A DNA stretch of 64,000 bases from Streptomyces sp. 1222.5. GTDB taxonomy: Bacteria > Actinomycetota > Actinomycetes > Streptomycetales > Streptomycetaceae. This document shows positions 63,701 to 64,000 of the stretch, piece after piece. The stretch lies in assembly GCF_900105245.1 (NCBI RefSeq), contig NZ_FNSZ01000001.1, positions 372,001 to 436,000 on the forward strand, read 5' to 3'. Position 1 is the first letter of the stretch; the number at the start of each line of letters is the position of its first letter. The position numbers were made by a program, and so were the translations under genes. Below the pieces are notes generated by a model. It searched no databases, was not told the origin of the DNA, and saw nothing but the letters and a program-made list of their open reading frames with translations.

Positions 63701-64000
63701 TGCACGAACTCGGCCGGTACGACGAGGCGGTGGCGCGCTACACCGAGTGCCTGAGCGTGTGCCGGGCGATGGAGCTGCACAGCCGGGAGGCACAGGCCCA
63801 CTACCGATTGGCCGACACCCTCCGCGCCATGGGCCGACCGGCGGAAGCGGTGGCCGCCGCCGGGCAGGCGGTGGCCCGCTGCGCGGACGGCCGTTCCGAG
63901 CGCGACCACGGGCACGCGCTGGTCGCGCTCGGCCGGGCGCTCGCCGACCTTGGCCGGACCGCGGAGGCGGCGGCCCGACTGGGTGAGGCCGCCGCCGTGT
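60790..64000 (+). CDS. SARP/AfsR-type transcriptional regulator (partial at window end)
   Basis: Open from GTG 60790 (GAAAGGG seven bases upstream) past the window end, at least 1070 residues. Residues about 37-115: OmpR-type winged helix (GQLRATRTDRTLHIGSPQQQ; MLAVLLLRSGRAASMSELID; MMRTYAWRLRRSLD). About 118-268: BTAD domain (ALALWHGEALAGVPGPHAEQ; SAHPLRESFHALYIRALQHA). About 395-700: NB-ARC with Walker A VVITGMGGVGKSALAV (near 413-428) and RRVLILLDDVRDA. About 790-1070: TPR-like helices. Such regulators activate secondary-metabolite genes, with ATP-dependent switching. Its target cluster lies outside this window. Confidence 0.9.
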   Translation, partial: MGVEEILDEPRRRDARTPPAGRHGTGHRTEAGRTHCIRFAVLGQLRATRADRTLHIGSPQQQAMLAVLLLRSGRAASMSELIDGVWGEEPPYSAAAMMRTYAWRLRRSLDESPTQPQILVSVGDGYRLVLDPGDVDAVRAEQLAGQAAGHRAAGRPAEAAARIGQALALWHGEALAGVPGPHAEQQRGRLEEVRLTLLEQHFDLLIGQGSPLLAVPELGALVSAHPLRESFHALYIRALQHAGRQADALAAYHRLRTQLADALGVEPSRELRALYQRLLADDASSTPAAGPEAPDRASVDSIAETGRRSSPRMPDGGEGTSARHGAAVSPGSVDQAAALSMTGLPGSVGGDAPGSPAPAAAATPSAAAGGIFVGSPPVPAQLPAGTVDFTGRSPALDQLTRALATDHGDAPPVVVITGMGGVGKSALAVRAAHGVSARFPDGQLYADMRGNRHDPTDAGVVLTSFITTLGVAAQFVPESLDDRAGLLRSLLNGRRVLILLDDVRDATQISPLLPGAASCAVLITSRSRLWGLPTSARVDLAAFEADEAVSLLERIVGPARVAEDQEAARELVHSCGLLPLAVRIAASRLASRPAWGARSLAVRLADERRRMAELRAGDLTVASVFEMGYRQLSEAQARTFRLVAAVCDAEIGTPAASAVLGLDEEDAEEQLEALVDLSLLDTSGPGRYRLHDLLRVYGQQQATREERLSALDRLLDFLLGTAAGAFQRVVPGDAVATTLSPTRSAGVRFADVRTARAWAAAESEAAFSVVLVAARESRVAEVAAPSAGPQAATSAPLLRVAVDLLIALTAFGPYVQREQLVRAAMAVAEAAEELADHRTVGRARFLCGNIAVQGAGLVVARQHLRVAETHCRENGDAPILCQILNDLGLVALLQHDHEDAVDRLDEAVRLARELGQRSGALVTTVNAALARLRCGRVEEARRACESALAELRAAADHQGVAYALSVLGLCMHELGRYDEAVARYTECLSVCRAMELHSREAQAHYRLADTLRAMGRPAEAVAAAGQAVARCADGRSERDHGHALVALGRALADLGRTAEAAARLGEAAAV

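Noticed and set aside
1..64000. CRISPR arrays, tRNA or rRNA genes, integrase with attachment site, replication origin
   Set aside because: No regularly spaced repeats, no cloverleaf-type sequence with CCA-proximal arms, no integrase or replication gene were seen on either strand.

Overview
The window looks like chromosomal DNA of a Streptomyces or close relative. Evidence: very high G+C, GTG and TTG starts beside GGAGG-type ribosome binding sites, and typical actinomycete families (DUF4232, SCO7613-type membrane protein, CU044_5270, SARP/AfsR regulators, SpoIIE-type phosphatase, F420-type LLM oxidoreductase). No ribosomal, replication or core biosynthetic genes, tRNAs, rRNAs or CRISPR arrays were seen. 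Many single-copy accessory genes, at least six insertion-sequence remnants and several broken genes suggest a fast-changing chromosomal-arm region. That placement is inference.

Layout. 0-7 kb: secreted DUF4232 protein, 2H phosphoesterase, two hypothetical proteins, aminoglycoside-phosphotransferase-fold kinase, two GNAT acetyltransferases and an ANTAR-GAF protein. 7-15 kb: an IS5-type element whose transposase has an internal stop, alpha/beta hydrolase, small membrane proteins, two lipoproteins, two DUF6461-like proteins and two decayed transposases. 15.5-17.3 kb: ECF sigma factor overlapping a CU044_5270 anti-sigma-like membrane protein. 17.4-21.1 kb: GNAT, small secreted and membrane proteins, a cupin remnant and a DUF4239 protein. 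21.5-23.5 kb: a jigsaw of short, alternately oriented pieces of an alanyl-tRNA-synthetase-like gene and one AfsR/SARP regulator. 23.8-29.2 kb: secreted protein with a strong terminator, TPP riboswitch plus permease, RibD/DHFR-like reductase and a large membrane protein. 29.2-31 kb: a decayed IS1634-like element that encloses a phosphinothricin-acetyltransferase-like gene between its inverted repeats. 31-36.8 kb: VOC protein, LLM oxidoreductase, methyltransferase-NUDIX fusion, MerR regulator, TipAS-like protein and two transposase fragments. 37-43 kb: orphan histidine kinase, Stealth protein, LRV-repeat protein and a frameshifted membrane-anchored protein. 43-46 kb: PPOX protein and an epimerase-ECF41 sigma operon preceded by a plausible ECF41 promoter, then a broken FMN reductase. 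46.4-49.4 kb: GlxA-type regulator divergent from an HD hydrolase and a quinone oxidoreductase. 49.6-60.4 kb: PAS-GAF-SpoIIE-HATPase phosphatase, type III polyketide synthase, GNAT, substrate-binding protein without signal peptide, kinase-fold protein, SUKH protein, VOC protein, and a squalene/phytoene-synthase-like gene translationally coupled to a nucleotidyltransferase. 60.8 kb to the end: a large SARP-NB-ARC-TPR regulator that runs off the window.

How the genes work together. Clear functional units are few: sigma/anti-sigma (15.6-17.3 kb), riboswitch/permease (24.6-26.0 kb), epimerase/ECF41 sigma with its own promoter (43.8-45.7 kb), the GlxA/HD/oxidoreductase group, and the isoprenoid-synthase-like/nucleotidyltransferase pair. 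Most other genes look like single acquisitions separated by mobile-element debris. No complete novel defence or biosynthetic system is evident. The most unusual structures are the scrambled SARP/alaS locus and the acetyltransferase carried inside IS ends.
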